Source: Halomonas litopenaei
GTDB taxonomy: Bacteria > Pseudomonadota > Gammaproteobacteria > Pseudomonadales > Halomonadaceae
Reading direction: 5' to 3'
Assembly: GCF_017303055.1 (NCBI RefSeq)
Contig: NZ_JAEKJT010000003.1
Coordinates: forward strand, 496,001 to 560,000
Length of the DNA stretch: 64,000 nucleotides
Shown here: positions 20,876-30,535 of the stretch, in pieces
Numbering within the stretch: position 1 is the stretch's first letter
Layout: each line of letters opens with the position of its first letter
Translations under genes and position numbers: made by a program
The notes under the pieces: generated by a model
The model's input: the letters and a program-made list of their open reading frames with translations, nothing else
What the model was told of the DNA's origin: nothing
The model's database searches: none

Positions 20876-21745
20876 TTAGCTACGCTTGGCCTGTTCCATG
20901 ACTTCCTTGGCGAAGTCGACCTCTTCCTTCTCGATGCCCTCGCCCACTTCGAAGCGAGTGAAGCCGATCACTTCACCACCGGCGGCCTTGACGAACTCGG
21001 CCACGCTCTGGTTCGGATCCTTGACGAAGGGCTGCTCGGTCAGGCTGTTCTCGGCCAGGTACTTCTTCAGGCGGCCCTGCACCATCTTCTCGGCGATCTG
21101 CTCGGGCTTGCCCGCCATATCCGGCTGCGCCAGGATGATGGCCTTTTCCTGGTCGAGCGCTTCCTGAGGCATGTTCTCAGGACGAGCAACGGCCGGGTTG
21201 ATCGCAGCCACGTGCATGGACACGTCCTTGGCGGCTTCCTGAGTGCCACCCTTGAGCTCGGTCAGCACGCCGATGCGGCCACCGTGCACATAGGCACCCA
21301 CCAGGTTGCCGTCAGCCGCATCGACGACCACAGCGCGACGCACGCCGATGTTCTCGCCGATTTTCTGGACCAGCTGCTCACGAGCAGTTTCCAGCTCGCC
21401 AGCGGTCACAGCGGCGACGTCTTCGCTCTTGGCGGCGAAGAAGGTATCCGCAACCTTGTCGGCAAATGCCTTGAAGTTGTCGTCACGAGCAACGAAGTCG
21501 GTCTCGGAGTTGATCTCGACCATCACGCCGTAGCTGCCGTCCTCGGACACGCGAGTCACGACAACGCCTTCAGCAGCGGTACGACCCGCTTTCTTGGCGG
21601 CCTTGAGACCAGAGTTCTTGCGCAGATCCTCAATGGCCTGCTCGATGTCACCGCCGGCTTCGGTGAGTGCCTTCTTGCACTCCATCATGCCGAGCCCGGT
21701 ACGCTCGCGCAGTTCCTTGACCTGGGAGGCGCTGATAGCTGCCAT
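20876..21745 (-). CDS. tsf: Elongation factor Ts
   Basis: A 289-aa guanine-nucleotide exchange factor for EF-Tu (E. coli 283 aa). The N-terminal UBA-like domain with [20 protein letters not shown] and the core [19 protein letters not shown] are diagnostic. The ATG at 21745 is chosen because AGAGGTG precedes it; a GTG three codons upstream is possible. It follows rpsB after a terminator-like hairpin, as in E. coli. Confidence 0.98.
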   Translation of the reverse strand: MAAISASQVKELRERTGLGMMECKKALTEAGGDIEQAIEDLRKNSGLKAAKKAGRTAAEGVVVTRVSEDGSYGVMVEINSETDFVARDDNFKAFADKVADTFFAAKSEDVAAVTAGELETAREQLVQKIGENIGVRRAVVVDAADGNLVGAYVHGGRIGVLTELKGGTQEAAKDVSMHVAAINPAVARPENMPQEALDQEKAIILAQPDMAGKPEQIAEKMVQGRLKKYLAENSLTEQPFVKDPNQSVAEFVKAAGGEVIGFTRFEVGEGIEKEEVDFAKEVMEQAKRS

Positions 21746-21811
21746 GGTATTCACCTCTAAATGGTTCGACCTGGGTGTCGGAGAGGCCCTCGGCTTGACC
21801 GCGGGCCAGAG

Positions 21812-21840
21812 TAGAGAAAAGGGGGCCTCGGCCCCCTTTG
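21812..21840 (-). terminator. Intrinsic terminator/attenuator between rpsB and tsf
   Basis: AAAGGGGGCC-ga-GGCCCCCTTT is a 10-bp nearly perfect hairpin; on the minus strand it is followed by TTCTCT, giving a short U-rich tail. It lies after the rpsB stop and before tsf. Partial termination here would lower tsf relative to rpsB. Confidence 0.7.
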
Positions 21841-21894
21841 CGCCTGTCCGGCGTGGATCGCTTGCGCGATCAGCTGGCCCAGGCGGGCCGAAGC

Positions 21895-22638
21895 TTACTC
21901 GGCAGCAGCGGCGGCATCGCCTTCGCTGTCGGTCACTTCGACGAACTCATCGGGGCGACCTTCCTTTGCACGACCGCAGGCATCGGCGATGGCCTTGACG
22001 TAGATCTGGATGGCGCGGATGGAGTCATCGTTGCCCGGGATCACGTAGTCGACGCCGTCCGGATCGGAGTTGGTGTCAACCACGCCGATGACCGGGATGC
22101 CCAGCTTGTTCGCTTCGTTGATAGCGATACGCTCGTGGTCGACGTCGATCACGAAAAGTGCGTCCGGCAGGCCGCCCATTTCCTTGATACCGCCGATGGA
22201 GCGCTCGAGCTTCTCTTGCTCGCGAGTCGCCATCAGGACTTCTTTCTTGGTCAGCTTCTCGAAAGTACCATCTTCGTGCATGGTCTCGAGTTCGCGCAGA
22301 CGCTTGATGGACTGACGAATGGTCTTGTAGTTCGTCAGCATGCCGCCGAGCCAGCGGTGGTTGACGAACGGCTGACCAACGCGGTTGGCTTCTTCCTTGA
22401 TGATCTTGCTCGCGCTACGCTTGGTACCGACGAACATGATCTTGTTGTTGGCAGAGGCCATCTTCTCGACCACATCGATCGCCTCGTTGAGCGCCGGAAG
22501 GGTATGCTCGAGGTTGATGATGTGAATCTTGTTACGAGCGCCGAAGATGAACTTGCCCATCTTCGGGTTCCAGTAACGTGTCTGGTGACCGAAGTGTGCG
22601 CCTGCCTTGAGCAGGTCACGCATATTGACGTGTGCCAT
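21895..22638 (-). CDS. rpsB: 30S ribosomal protein S2
   Basis: A 247-aa ribosomal protein (E. coli 241 aa). [59 protein letters not shown] and [20 protein letters not shown] are classical S2 blocks. The ATG at 22638 has CAGGAGT at ideal spacing; the in-frame upstream extension is leader sequence. It is the first gene of the long minus-strand block. Confidence 0.98.
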   Translation of the reverse strand: MAHVNMRDLLKAGAHFGHQTRYWNPKMGKFIFGARNKIHIINLEHTLPALNEAIDVVEKMASANNKIMFVGTKRSASKIIKEEANRVGQPFVNHRWLGGMLTNYKTIRQSIKRLRELETMHEDGTFEKLTKKEVLMATREQEKLERSIGGIKEMGGLPDALFVIDVDHERIAINEANKLGIPVIGVVDTNSDPDGVDYVIPGNDDSIRAIQIYVKAIADACGRAKEGRPDEFVEVTDSEGDAAAAAE

Positions 22639-22909
22639 GGATGACTCCTGAAAAATCGGGTTAGGCCTCCATGCACCCCATGGATCCGACCAGAGGTTTC
22701 CCTCAGGCACCCGGGACCATGTGTCGGTGCATGTGTGTTTTCAAGGCTCGAGGCTTCCACTGTGAAAGCCTCTTCTGTTTGCCGCCTTCCCGTAACGCGC
22801 CGCCTGGCGAGGGCGTCGCAGGCAGGGAGCGAAGGATCGTAACCCTTCCTTATCTCACCCGCTCCGTGATCGACACACCCATGCAGGGAACGGCGATTGC
22901 AGGAAAGCG
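22639..22909 (-). other. Putative 5' leader of the rpsB transcript
   Basis: About 270 nt separate the candidate promoter (-10 at 22916) from the rpsB start. No gene fits here. In gammaproteobacteria the rpsB leader binds S2 for autoregulation, so this stretch is the place to look for such an element. I did not fold it. Confidence 0.35.
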
Positions 22910-22915
22910 CGCAGC

Positions 22916-22944
22916 TTTATACCATGGATGACTTTCGAATTGAA
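22916..22944 (-). promoter_or_regulatory. Candidate rpsB promoter with GC-rich discriminator
   Basis: Minus strand: TTCAAT (22939-22944), 17-bp spacer, TATAAA (22916-22921), followed by GCTGCGCGC. The -10 matches 5/6, the -35 is weak, and the GC-rich discriminator is typical of stringently controlled ribosomal promoters. Confidence 0.5.
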
Positions 22945-23060
22945 GTCGCCCAGCGTCTCGCGCGCTCGACGCCGCCGCATCGACACCCGCATACGGCCAT
23001 TCTGCGCTGTGTCAGCCGCAGCCTCCTGCCCCATGGCGACCCCACACAGATCGAGATTCC

Positions 23061-23852
23061 ATGAACGTACCCATCAAGACGCCCGACGAAATCGAAAAAA
23101 TGCGCGAAGCCGGCCGCCAGGCGGCCAGCGTGCTGGAGATGATCACCCCTCACGTCGTCGCTGGTGTCAGCACCGGCCACCTGGACAAGCTGTGCCACGA
23201 CTACATCGTCAATGAGCTCGGCTCGACCCCTGCCCCGCTCAACTATCATGGCTTTCCCAAGTCCATCTGCACCTCGATCAACCATGTGGTCTGCCACGGC
23301 ATCCCCGACGACAGCAAGAAGCTGAAGAAGGGCGACATCATGAACATGGACATCACCGTGAAGACTGCCGATGGCTACCACGGCGACTCCAGCGTCATGT
23401 TCATCATCGGTGACACCATTCAGGGCGAGCGCCTGTGTCGCGTCACCCAGGAGTGCCTGTACCGCAGCATGGCGCTGGTACGCCCCGGGGTGCGGCTGTC
23501 CGAGCTCGCCCGCGCCATTGAAAGCCATGCCCAGGCCAACGGCTACTCCGTCGTTCGGGACTTCTGCGGTCACGGCATCGGCGCCGGCTTCCATGAGGAT
23601 CCCCAGGTACTGCACTACGATGGCTACGCCCCGGAAGCCGACATCGAACTGGCGGCCGGCATGTGCTTTACCATCGAGCCAATGATCAACGTCGGCGACC
23701 ATCGCACCAAGGTGCTGCGCGATGGCTGGACGGCGGTCACCAAGGACAAGGGACTGACTGCCCAGTGGGAGCACACCCTGCTGGTGACCGAGACCGGGGT
23801 CGAGGTGCTGACCGCTCGCTCGGATGAAGACCTGTCCTTCCTCGAGCGCTGA
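23061..23852 (+). CDS. map: Methionine aminopeptidase, type I
   Basis: A 263-aa enzyme that removes the initiator methionine (E. coli 264 aa). The five metal ligands lie in expected blocks: MDITVKTADGYHGDSSVMF (both Asp), GHGIGAGFHEDPQVLHY (His), CFTIEPMINVG (Glu) and WEHTLLVTETGVEVLT (Glu). It diverges from rpsB, the conserved map/rpsB arrangement, and is followed after 6 bp by glnD, so these two are one transcript. Confidence 0.97.
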   Translation: MNVPIKTPDEIEKMREAGRQAASVLEMITPHVVAGVSTGHLDKLCHDYIVNELGSTPAPLNYHGFPKSICTSINHVVCHGIPDDSKKLKKGDIMNMDITVKTADGYHGDSSVMFIIGDTIQGERLCRVTQECLYRSMALVRPGVRLSELARAIESHAQANGYSVVRDFCGHGIGAGFHEDPQVLHYDGYAPEADIELAAGMCFTIEPMINVGDHRTKVLRDGWTAVTKDKGLTAQWEHTLLVTETGVEVLTARSDEDLSFLER

Positions 23853-23858
23853 GAGCCC

Positions 23859-26534
23859 ATGCTGCTGCACCACTACCGCTTCGCACCGGAATTCGAGCTG
23901 TTCGACGTCGACGACTTTGCTCGCCAGCTCGACGGCCAACGTTCTCCCATCGCTCCGTTCAAGGGGGCGCTAAAGGAGATTCAGGCCCGACTCGATGAGC
24001 GCTTCCTGGGAGGCGCAGACATCCGTGATCTGGTACGCGGGCGGGCCTGGTGCCTCGACCAGCTGCTGGCCCTGGCCTGGTCACGTCAGACGGGACTGGA
24101 CGACGGGGTGGCCCTGCTCGCCGTAGGCGGCTACGGCCGCGGCGAACTGCATCCGCATTCCGATATCGACCTGATGTTCCTGCTGAAAGACGATGACGAC
24201 ACCCCTTATCGGGAAGCGTTGACCTCGTTTATCACCTTTCTGTGGGACATCGGCCTGGAAATCGGCCATAGCGTGCGCTCGCTCAACGACTGCGCGCGCG
24301 AGGCCGAAGCCGACGTCACCGTCATCACCAACCTGCTGGAATCTCGCACCATTGCAGGGCGGGAGGCGCTGCGCCAGGCCATGCGTGAGCGGCTGGCGGC
24401 GGAGCACATGTGGCCGGCGGATCGCTTCTTCGAAGCCAAGTGGCAGGAACAGATCGCCCGCCACTATCGTTTCAACAACTCCGAGTATCATCTGGAACCG
24501 AACATCAAGAGCTCACCCGGTGGGCTTCGCGATATCCAGATGATCGGCTGGGTCGCCAAACGCCATTTCGATACCGAGTCCTACGAGGATGTGGTGGCCA
24601 AAGGCTTCATGAACGACGCCGAACACCGCATCCTGAGCCAGGGCCAGGCGTTCCTGTGGCAGGTTCGCTACGCCCTGCACATGCTCACCGGGCGCGCCGA
24701 AGACCGCCTGCTGTTTGACCATCAGAACACCATCGCCGAGCTGTTTGGCTATCGCGACAACCCTGAGCGTCTGGCGGTAGAGCAGTTCATGAAGCGCTAT
24801 TACCGTCATGTCACCGCCCTGGCTGGGCTCAATGACATGCTGCTGCAGCACTTCGACGAGCAGATCCTGCGCCCCGACGAGCCGATTGCGGTCACCCCGC
24901 TCAACGAGCGCTTTGAAGTCGCCGGTGGCTACATCCAGGTACGCTCGCGCACCCTGTTTCGGGACCAACCCTCGGCCCTGCTCGAGCTGTTCTACCTGAT
25001 GGCAGAACATCCTGAAATTGAGGGCGTGCGCGCCGATACCATTCGCCTGATCCGCGACCATCGACACCTGATGGACGATCGCTACCGCGATGACCCTCGC
25101 CACCAGGCGCTGTTCATGGCGCTGTTGCGCTCTTCCGGCAATGTCGCACGCCAGCTCCGTCGCATGAACCGCTATGGCGTACTGGGCAAGTATCTGCCGG
25201 CCTTTGGCCAGGCGGTCGGCCTGATGCAGCACGACCTGTTCCACATCTACACGGTAGATGCCCATACTCTGCGCCTGCTGAAATGCCTGCATGGATTTCG
25301 CAAGCCGGAGTCCAAGAAGGAATTTCCCGTCGCGGCCACCCTGATCCACCAGGTGCCGAAGATGGACATCCTGTGGATTGCCGGACTGTTTCACGACATC
25401 GGCAAGGGCCGCGGCGGTGACCATTCGCTGATCGGAGCGCGCGAGGTCGAGGTCTTCGCTGAGCGACACGGACTCAGCCAGCGCGACACCCGCCTGGTCA
25501 GCTGGCTGGTGGAGCATCACCTGCTGATGTCGATGGTGGCCCAGAAGCGGGACATCACCGACCCCGAAGTGATACGCGACTTCGCCGCCACGGTGGTCGA
25601 TGAGACGCGCCTGGACTACCTGTACATTCTCACCGTCGCCGATATCACCGCCACCAATCCGACGCTGTGGAATGGCTGGCGCGCGTCGCTGATGCGCCAA
25701 CTGCACGCCGAAACACGGCGCGCCTTGCGTCGCGGACTCGAGAACCCGCTGGAGCGTGACGACTGGGTGCGCGAAACCCGTGAAGAAGCCCACTCGCTAC
25801 TGGCGACCATCGGCGCCGACATGGCGCGGGTAGATGCCCTGTGGCGCTCTCTGGGAGAAGACTTCTTTCTGCAGTACGCGCCGAGCGAAGTGGTCTGGCA
25901 GACCCAGGGCATGCTCGATCACGCCGGCAGCGACATGCCGCTGATCCTGATCAATGCCCCCACCGACGACATGCCCGAGGGCGGCACCAAGGTGTTCATC
26001 CATACCCGCTCCGTGGATGACCTGTTCGCCGCCACCGCCGCGGCAATGGAGCAGCTTGGTCTGTCGATCCACGACGCCCGCATCGCCACCTCGCTCAATG
26101 ATTGGACGCTGAATACCTTCATCGTGCTCGACGATCACGACCAGCCGATTCGCGACGCCGTGCGCCTGGAGGAGATTCGCCGCCATCTGGTCGAGGAACT
26201 GGATGATCCGGACGACTACCCCACCATCGTGACGCGCCATACACCGCGCCAGCTCAAGCATTTCAAGGTCGCCACCCAGGTCGCCATTGAACAGGACCCC
26301 AACGGCGAACGCACCTTGCTGGAGCTTACTGCCCCTGACCGTCCAGGCCTGCTGGCCCGGGTCGGCAGCATCTTCATGGAGCAGGGCATCACACTGTCGG
26401 CGGCCAAGATCGCGACCCTGGGCGAGCGCGTCGAAGACGTGTTCTACGTCACCGACCGCGCCGGCCTCCCGATCACCGACCCGCAGCGCCAGCAGGCGCT
26501 GCGCGAGCGACTGATCGAAGTGCTCAGCGTGTAA
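23859..26534 (+). CDS. glnD: Bifunctional uridylyltransferase/uridylyl-removing enzyme GlnD
   Basis: An 891-aa nitrogen sensor that uridylylates PII (GlnB/GlnK) when glutamine is low and deuridylylates it when glutamine is high. Domains in order: nucleotidyltransferase with GGYGRGELHPHSDIDLMFLL (about residues 90-109), the conserved EPNIKSSPGGLRDIQMIGW, an HD hydrolase domain with FHDIGKGRGGDHSLIGA (about 510-526), and two C-terminal ACT domains (ILINAPTDDMPEGGTKVFIH onwards, and LLELTAPDRPGLLARVGSIF). The length matches the family. It begins 6 bp after map. Confidence 0.97.
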   Translation: MLLHHYRFAPEFELFDVDDFARQLDGQRSPIAPFKGALKEIQARLDERFLGGADIRDLVRGRAWCLDQLLALAWSRQTGLDDGVALLAVGGYGRGELHPHSDIDLMFLLKDDDDTPYREALTSFITFLWDIGLEIGHSVRSLNDCAREAEADVTVITNLLESRTIAGREALRQAMRERLAAEHMWPADRFFEAKWQEQIARHYRFNNSEYHLEPNIKSSPGGLRDIQMIGWVAKRHFDTESYEDVVAKGFMNDAEHRILSQGQAFLWQVRYALHMLTGRAEDRLLFDHQNTIAELFGYRDNPERLAVEQFMKRYYRHVTALAGLNDMLLQHFDEQILRPDEPIAVTPLNERFEVAGGYIQVRSRTLFRDQPSALLELFYLMAEHPEIEGVRADTIRLIRDHRHLMDDRYRDDPRHQALFMALLRSSGNVARQLRRMNRYGVLGKYLPAFGQAVGLMQHDLFHIYTVDAHTLRLLKCLHGFRKPESKKEFPVAATLIHQVPKMDILWIAGLFHDIGKGRGGDHSLIGAREVEVFAERHGLSQRDTRLVSWLVEHHLLMSMVAQKRDITDPEVIRDFAATVVDETRLDYLYILTVADITATNPTLWNGWRASLMRQLHAETRRALRRGLENPLERDDWVRETREEAHSLLATIGADMARVDALWRSLGEDFFLQYAPSEVVWQTQGMLDHAGSDMPLILINAPTDDMPEGGTKVFIHTRSVDDLFAATAAAMEQLGLSIHDARIATSLNDWTLNTFIVLDDHDQPIRDAVRLEEIRRHLVEELDDPDDYPTIVTRHTPRQLKHFKVATQVAIEQDPNGERTLLELTAPDRPGLLARVGSIFMEQGITLSAAKIATLGERVEDVFYVTDRAGLPITDPQRQQALRERLIEVLSV

Positions 26535-26551
26535 CGACGGGGAGCCGTCGG
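26535..26551 (+). terminator. Small hairpin after glnD
   Basis: CGACGG-ggag-CCGTCG forms a 6-bp stem directly after the glnD stop. There is no T-run. It may mark the 3' end of the map-glnD message, since a separate promoter for dapC follows. Confidence 0.3.
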
Positions 26552-26562
26552 CGCCCGTGCAT

Positions 26563-26591
26563 TTGAGGCGGGCCCGACGCTTCCCTATAAT
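26563..26591 (+). promoter_or_regulatory. Sigma70-type promoter for the dapC cluster
   Basis: TTGAGG (26563-26568), a 17-bp spacer and a perfect TATAAT (26586-26591) lie 58 bp upstream of the dapC start. This is the best promoter match seen in the window and indicates that dapC and following genes can be transcribed apart from map-glnD. Confidence 0.75.
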
Positions 26592-26648
26592 CGCCGACAG
26601 CCCCATTCCCGCGATGACAACGACGCCCCAAGGGCGCGCCAGGACCTC

Positions 26649-27845
26649 ATGAACCCTGATCTCGATGCCTTGCAACCGTATCCCTTCGAGCGCCTGGCGG
26701 CGCTGAAGGCCGACCTGACGCCACCGGCGCACCTAAACCACAGGCCGCTGACCATCGGCGAACCCCAGCATCCGCCCTACCAGGCGGCACTGGACGCCCT
26801 GGTGCGCTATCAGGGGGAATTCGCGCGCTACCCCGCGATCGCTGGTCTGCCACCATTGCGCCAGGCCATCGCCGCCTGGGCCAGCCGCCGCTTTGCTCTG
26901 CAAGGCCTGGATGCCGAGCGCCAGGTATTACCGGTCAATGGCACGCGGGAAGCCATCTTCGCCTTCGTCCAGGCCTGCCTGGACCGCTCACGTCCGGCGC
27001 GTGTGGTGGTGCCCAACCCGTTCTACCAGATCTATGAAGGCGCCACCTTGCTGGCCGGCGGCCAGCCGCTCTATCTGGACTGCCGTGCTGACAACGGCTT
27101 CCGGCCAGACCTGTCCGCCATCGATGCCGACACATGGCGCGACGTTCAAATGGTGTTCATCTGCTCACCGGGCAACCCCACCGGCGCCGTAACGCCCCTC
27201 GAGGATTTTCAGCAGCTGATCCGCCTGGCCGACGAACACGATTTCATCATCGCCTCGGACGAGTGCTACTCGGAGCTGTATCTGGACGAACAGGCGCCAC
27301 CTCCGGGCCTGCTCGAAGCTGCCGCCGCCATGGGGCGCCACGACTATCAACGTTGCCTGGTCTTCCACTCCCTGTCGAAGCGCTCGAACTTGCCGGGACT
27401 GCGTTCGGGTTTCGTTGCCGGTGATGCCGATCTGATCGCTCGCTTCCGTCGCTACCGCACCTACCACGGCTGCGCCATGGCCCTGCCGATTCAGCATGCG
27501 TCCATCGCCGCCTGGGCCGACGAAACCCACGTGCGCGACAATCGCGACGCCTATCGCGCCAAGTTCGCGGCAGTCACGGAGATTCTCTCGTCGGTGGTCG
27601 ACTTTCCTACTCCGGAAGCCAGCTTTTATCTGTGGCCAGCAGTGCCCGACGGTGACGATGAGGCACTGACCCGGCGCCTGTATGCTGAAGCGCATGTCAG
27701 CGTGCTACCCGGCAGCTATATGGGCCGGATCGGTGCCGATGGCAGCAATCCCGGCAGTGGGCGCCTGCGCCTGGCTCTGGTCGATGAGCTCACCGCCACC
27801 TGCGAGGCAGCAGAACGCATTCGACACCTGCTGGCCAGCGGCTGA
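26649..27845 (+). CDS. dapC: Succinyldiaminopimelate transaminase
   Basis: A 398-aa fold-type I PLP aminotransferase, likely converting N-succinyl-2-amino-6-ketopimelate to N-succinyl-LL-diaminopimelate. MNPDLDALQPYPFERLAALK is the DapC-type N-terminus. Other blocks are LPVNGTREAIFAFVQACLD, FICSPGNPTGAVTPLEDF, ASDECYSELYLDE and the PLP-lysine block FHSLSKRSNLPGLRSGFVAG. Context (dapD and dapE downstream) separates it from the many similar aminotransferases. Confidence 0.93.
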   Translation: MNPDLDALQPYPFERLAALKADLTPPAHLNHRPLTIGEPQHPPYQAALDALVRYQGEFARYPAIAGLPPLRQAIAAWASRRFALQGLDAERQVLPVNGTREAIFAFVQACLDRSRPARVVVPNPFYQIYEGATLLAGGQPLYLDCRADNGFRPDLSAIDADTWRDVQMVFICSPGNPTGAVTPLEDFQQLIRLADEHDFIIASDECYSELYLDEQAPPPGLLEAAAAMGRHDYQRCLVFHSLSKRSNLPGLRSGFVAGDADLIARFRRYRTYHGCAMALPIQHASIAAWADETHVRDNRDAYRAKFAAVTEILSSVVDFPTPEASFYLWPAVPDGDDEALTRRLYAEAHVSVLPGSYMGRIGADGSNPGSGRLRLALVDELTATCEAAERIRHLLASG

Positions 27846-27884
27846 CGTCGCTGCCACCACGACGCCCCACTTCGAGGACAGGCC

Positions 27885-28223
27885 ATGCTGACGCTCTATG
27901 TGATCAAGAACTGCGACACCTGCCGCAAGGCGCAAAAGGCACTGGACGCAAGCGGACACCCCTACCAGGTGCATGATCTGCGCGCTGACGGTGTCTCTGC
28001 CGCCCTGCTCGAGCACTTTCTCGAGTCGGTTGCCGTCAAGACGCTGCTCAATACCCGCAGCACTACCTGGCGCCAGCTGCCCGACGACGACAAGCAGGAC
28101 GTCGACGCCAACAAGGCCCGCGAGCTGATGCTGGCCAACCCGACACTGATCAAACGCCCGCTGCTCGACAAGGGTGATGACATCCTGGTCGGCTATCGCG
28201 ACGGCGATTACGACGCTCTCTAA
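27885..28223 (+). CDS. ArsC/Spx-family protein, YffB-like
   Basis: A 112-aa thioredoxin-fold protein of the ArsC/Spx superfamily. The N-terminal CxxC is in LTLYVIKNCDTCRKAQKALD, and the family's C-terminal LMLANPTLIKRPLLDKGDD is present. It lies between dapC and dapD; in E. coli the homologue yffB sits next to dapE, so the link with the dap genes is conserved. Its substrate is not established, and arsenate reductase activity should not be assumed from the family name. Confidence 0.85.
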   Translation: MLTLYVIKNCDTCRKAQKALDASGHPYQVHDLRADGVSAALLEHFLESVAVKTLLNTRSTTWRQLPDDDKQDVDANKARELMLANPTLIKRPLLDKGDDILVGYRDGDYDAL

Positions 28224-28260
28224 CCCCGATTGAACACGTTCACTTTAAAGGACATACGGC

Positions 28261-29286
28261 ATGCACAGCTTTGCACTTGGTATCGGCACTCAGAACACCC
28301 AGGGCGACTGGCTCGAGGTCTACTATCCGGCCCCCCTGCTGACCCCTGACGCCAGCCTGGTCGAGGCCGCAGCCAAGGTCCTCGATGCGCCCAAGGGCAC
28401 CGCCGTGGTCAGCTTCCTGCCCGAGCACTGCCAGGCACTGGCTGATGCCCTGCGCGACGCAGGTCATCCAGAACAGGCCGACCTGGCCGCCAGCCTTGCT
28501 GCCAGCCAGCGCCCGCTGGTCGCGACCTTCATTGACCAGGACCTGCCTCCGCAGTCGGCCCCCGAGGTCTATCTGAAGCTGCACCTGCTGTCCCACCGTC
28601 TGGTCAAGCCGCACCAGCTCGACCTCACCGGCATGTTCGGTCTGCTGCGCAACATTGCCTGGACCAGCGAAGGTGCGATCGACGTCATCGAGCTGCCGGC
28701 GCGCCGCCTCAAGGCCCGCCTGGAAGGCCGCACCCTGTCGGTGGACTGCGTCGACAAGTTCCCCAAGATGACCGACTACGTGGTACCCGGCGGCGTGCGT
28801 ATCGCCGATACCGCGCGGGTACGTCTGGGCGCCTACCTGGGCGAGGGCACCACCGTCATGCACGAAGGTTTCGTCAACTTCAATGCCGGTACCGAGGGCC
28901 CCGGCATGATCGAAGGACGCATCTCTGCTGGCGTGATGGTTGGCAAGGGTTCCGACCTGGGTGGCGGCTGCTCGACCATGGGCACCCTTTCCGGCGGCGG
29001 CAACATCATCATCTCCGTGGGTGAGGGCTGCCTGATCGGCGCCAACGCCGGTATCGGCATCCCTCTGGGCGATCGCTGCACCGTGGAGGCAGGCCTCTAC
29101 ATCACCGCGGGCGCCAAGGTCACCCTGCTCGACGACCAGAACCAGGAAGTTCGCACCCTGGCAGCCCGTGAGCTGGCGGGTCAGAGCGACCTGCTCTTGC
29201 GCCGCAACTCGACCAACGGCCGCATCGAGTGCCTGACCAACAAGAGCGCCATCGCCCTGAACGAAGCGCTGCACGCCCACAATTGA
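28261..29286 (+). CDS. dapD: Tetrahydrodipicolinate N-succinyltransferase (long form)
   Basis: A 341-aa left-handed beta-helix succinyltransferase of the lysine/DAP pathway. It starts MHSFALGIGTQNTQGDWLEV with AAAGGA upstream at suitable spacing. It is the long form seen in Pseudomonas (about 344 aa), not the 274-aa E. coli form. The hexapeptide domain shows RLGAYLGEGTTVMHEGFVNF, GMIEGRISAGVMVGKGSDLG and GGGCSTMGTLSGGGNIIISV. It is followed by dapE 45 bp downstream. Confidence 0.95.
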   Translation: MHSFALGIGTQNTQGDWLEVYYPAPLLTPDASLVEAAAKVLDAPKGTAVVSFLPEHCQALADALRDAGHPEQADLAASLAASQRPLVATFIDQDLPPQSAPEVYLKLHLLSHRLVKPHQLDLTGMFGLLRNIAWTSEGAIDVIELPARRLKARLEGRTLSVDCVDKFPKMTDYVVPGGVRIADTARVRLGAYLGEGTTVMHEGFVNFNAGTEGPGMIEGRISAGVMVGKGSDLGGGCSTMGTLSGGGNIIISVGEGCLIGANAGIGIPLGDRCTVEAGLYITAGAKVTLLDDQNQEVRTLAARELAGQSDLLLRRNSTNGRIECLTNKSAIALNEALHAHN

Positions 29287-29331
29287 TCCTGAGTGCGGCG
29301 GCCCCGGCCGCCGCCCCTCACCGAGACCGCC

Positions 29332-30528
29332 ATGCCGACTACCGATCTTCCCGCCCCGACCGGCGCAACTGCGCCGTCCGAGACGCTTTCGCCCACCCTG
29401 GAGCTTGCCCTCGAGCTGCTGCGTCGTCCATCGGTGACACCGGACGACATGGGCTGCCAAACCCTGATGATCGAGCGCCTGGAGCGGCTTGGCTTCAACG
29501 TCGAAACGTTGCGCTTCGGCGACGTCGACAACTTCTGGGCGGTACATGGGCATCATGGCCCCGTCCTGGCCTTCGCTGGGCACACCGACGTTGTACCCAC
29601 AGGCCCGGAGCACCAGTGGCAGACGCCTCCCTTCGCTCCTGAGATTGATGCCGACGGCATGCTCAGGGGGCGTGGAGCGGCTGACATGAAGGGCAGCCTG
29701 GCGGCAATGATCACAGCGGTGGAGCGGTTCATCCAGGAGCACCCCGATCATCCTGGGCGTATCGCCTTCTTGATCACCGCTGACGAGGAAGGACCGGCAG
29801 TGGACGGCACCCGTGCCGTCGTCGAATGCCTGCGCGAGCGCAACGAGCGTCTGGACTACTGTATCGTCGGCGAGCCGTCATCGACGGAGCGTCTGGGCGA
29901 CGTCATCAAGAACGGGCGTCGCGGCTCGCTGGGTGGCGTTCTCACCGTGCGTGGCATCCAGGGACATGTGGCCTATCCGCATCTGGCGCGTAATCCGATC
30001 CACCAGATCGCTCCGGCTCTGGATGCGTTGGCCAACGAACACTGGGATTCGGGCAACGACTGCTTCCCTGCGACCAGCTTTCAGGTATCCAACCTGCGCG
30101 CCGGCACGGGAGCCACCAACGTCATTCCTGGCGAAGTGGAGGCCACCTTCAACTTCCGCTTCTCCACCGAGACGACCGACCAGGAGCTGCGTGATCGCAC
30201 CGAAGCCATCCTGCGTGACTTCGACCTGGACTTCGATATTGACTGGACCTTGAACGGCCAACCCTTCCTGACCCGCGAAGGGGCCCTGGTCGATGCCGCC
30301 GTCGCTGGAGTACGTGATATCACCGGCATTACCCCGGTGCTGTCCACCTCCGGTGGCACCTCCGACGGCCGCTTCATTGCCACCCTGGGCACCCAGGTGG
30401 TCGAGCTTGGCCCGCTCAATGCCACCATCCATAAGGTGGATGAGCGTGTCCGCGCCGCCGATCTCGATGACCTCAGCCACGTCTATGAAGCCATCCTGAC
30501 GCGGCTTTTCGCCAGCGCAACGAAGTGA
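29332..30528 (+). CDS. dapE: Succinyl-diaminopimelate desuccinylase
   Basis: A 398-aa M20 dinuclear zinc peptidase that removes succinate from N-succinyl-[23 protein letters not shown] carries the first metal ligands, [15 protein letters not shown] the bridging Asp, and [15 protein letters not shown] the catalytic Glu-Glu pair. [20 protein letters not shown] is near the C-terminus. The ATG at 29332 gives about 20 residues ([20 protein letters not shown]) ahead of the conserved fold, slightly longer than E. coli (375 aa). An upstream in-frame start is less likely. Confidence 0.95.
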   Translation: MPTTDLPAPTGATAPSETLSPTLELALELLRRPSVTPDDMGCQTLMIERLERLGFNVETLRFGDVDNFWAVHGHHGPVLAFAGHTDVVPTGPEHQWQTPPFAPEIDADGMLRGRGAADMKGSLAAMITAVERFIQEHPDHPGRIAFLITADEEGPAVDGTRAVVECLRERNERLDYCIVGEPSSTERLGDVIKNGRRGSLGGVLTVRGIQGHVAYPHLARNPIHQIAPALDALANEHWDSGNDCFPATSFQVSNLRAGTGATNVIPGEVEATFNFRFSTETTDQELRDRTEAILRDFDLDFDIDWTLNGQPFLTREGALVDAAVAGVRDITGITPVLSTSGGTSDGRFIATLGTQVVELGPLNATIHKVDERVRAADLDDLSHVYEAILTRLFASATK

Positions 30529-30535
30529 GGTGATG

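Noticed and set aside
22917-23939. A 340-codon minus-strand frame opposite map
   Set aside because: Antisense to map, starts inside glnD and ends in the rpsB promoter region; composition is that of a shadow frame.
24513-26732. Minus-strand frames of 426 and 311 codons opposite glnD
   Set aside because: GlnD is unmistakable on the plus strand with all domains; the antisense frames have no domain.
28240-29751. A 503-codon minus-strand frame opposite dapD and dapE
   Set aside because: Spans two real plus-strand genes and their promoter-proximal ends; no motif.
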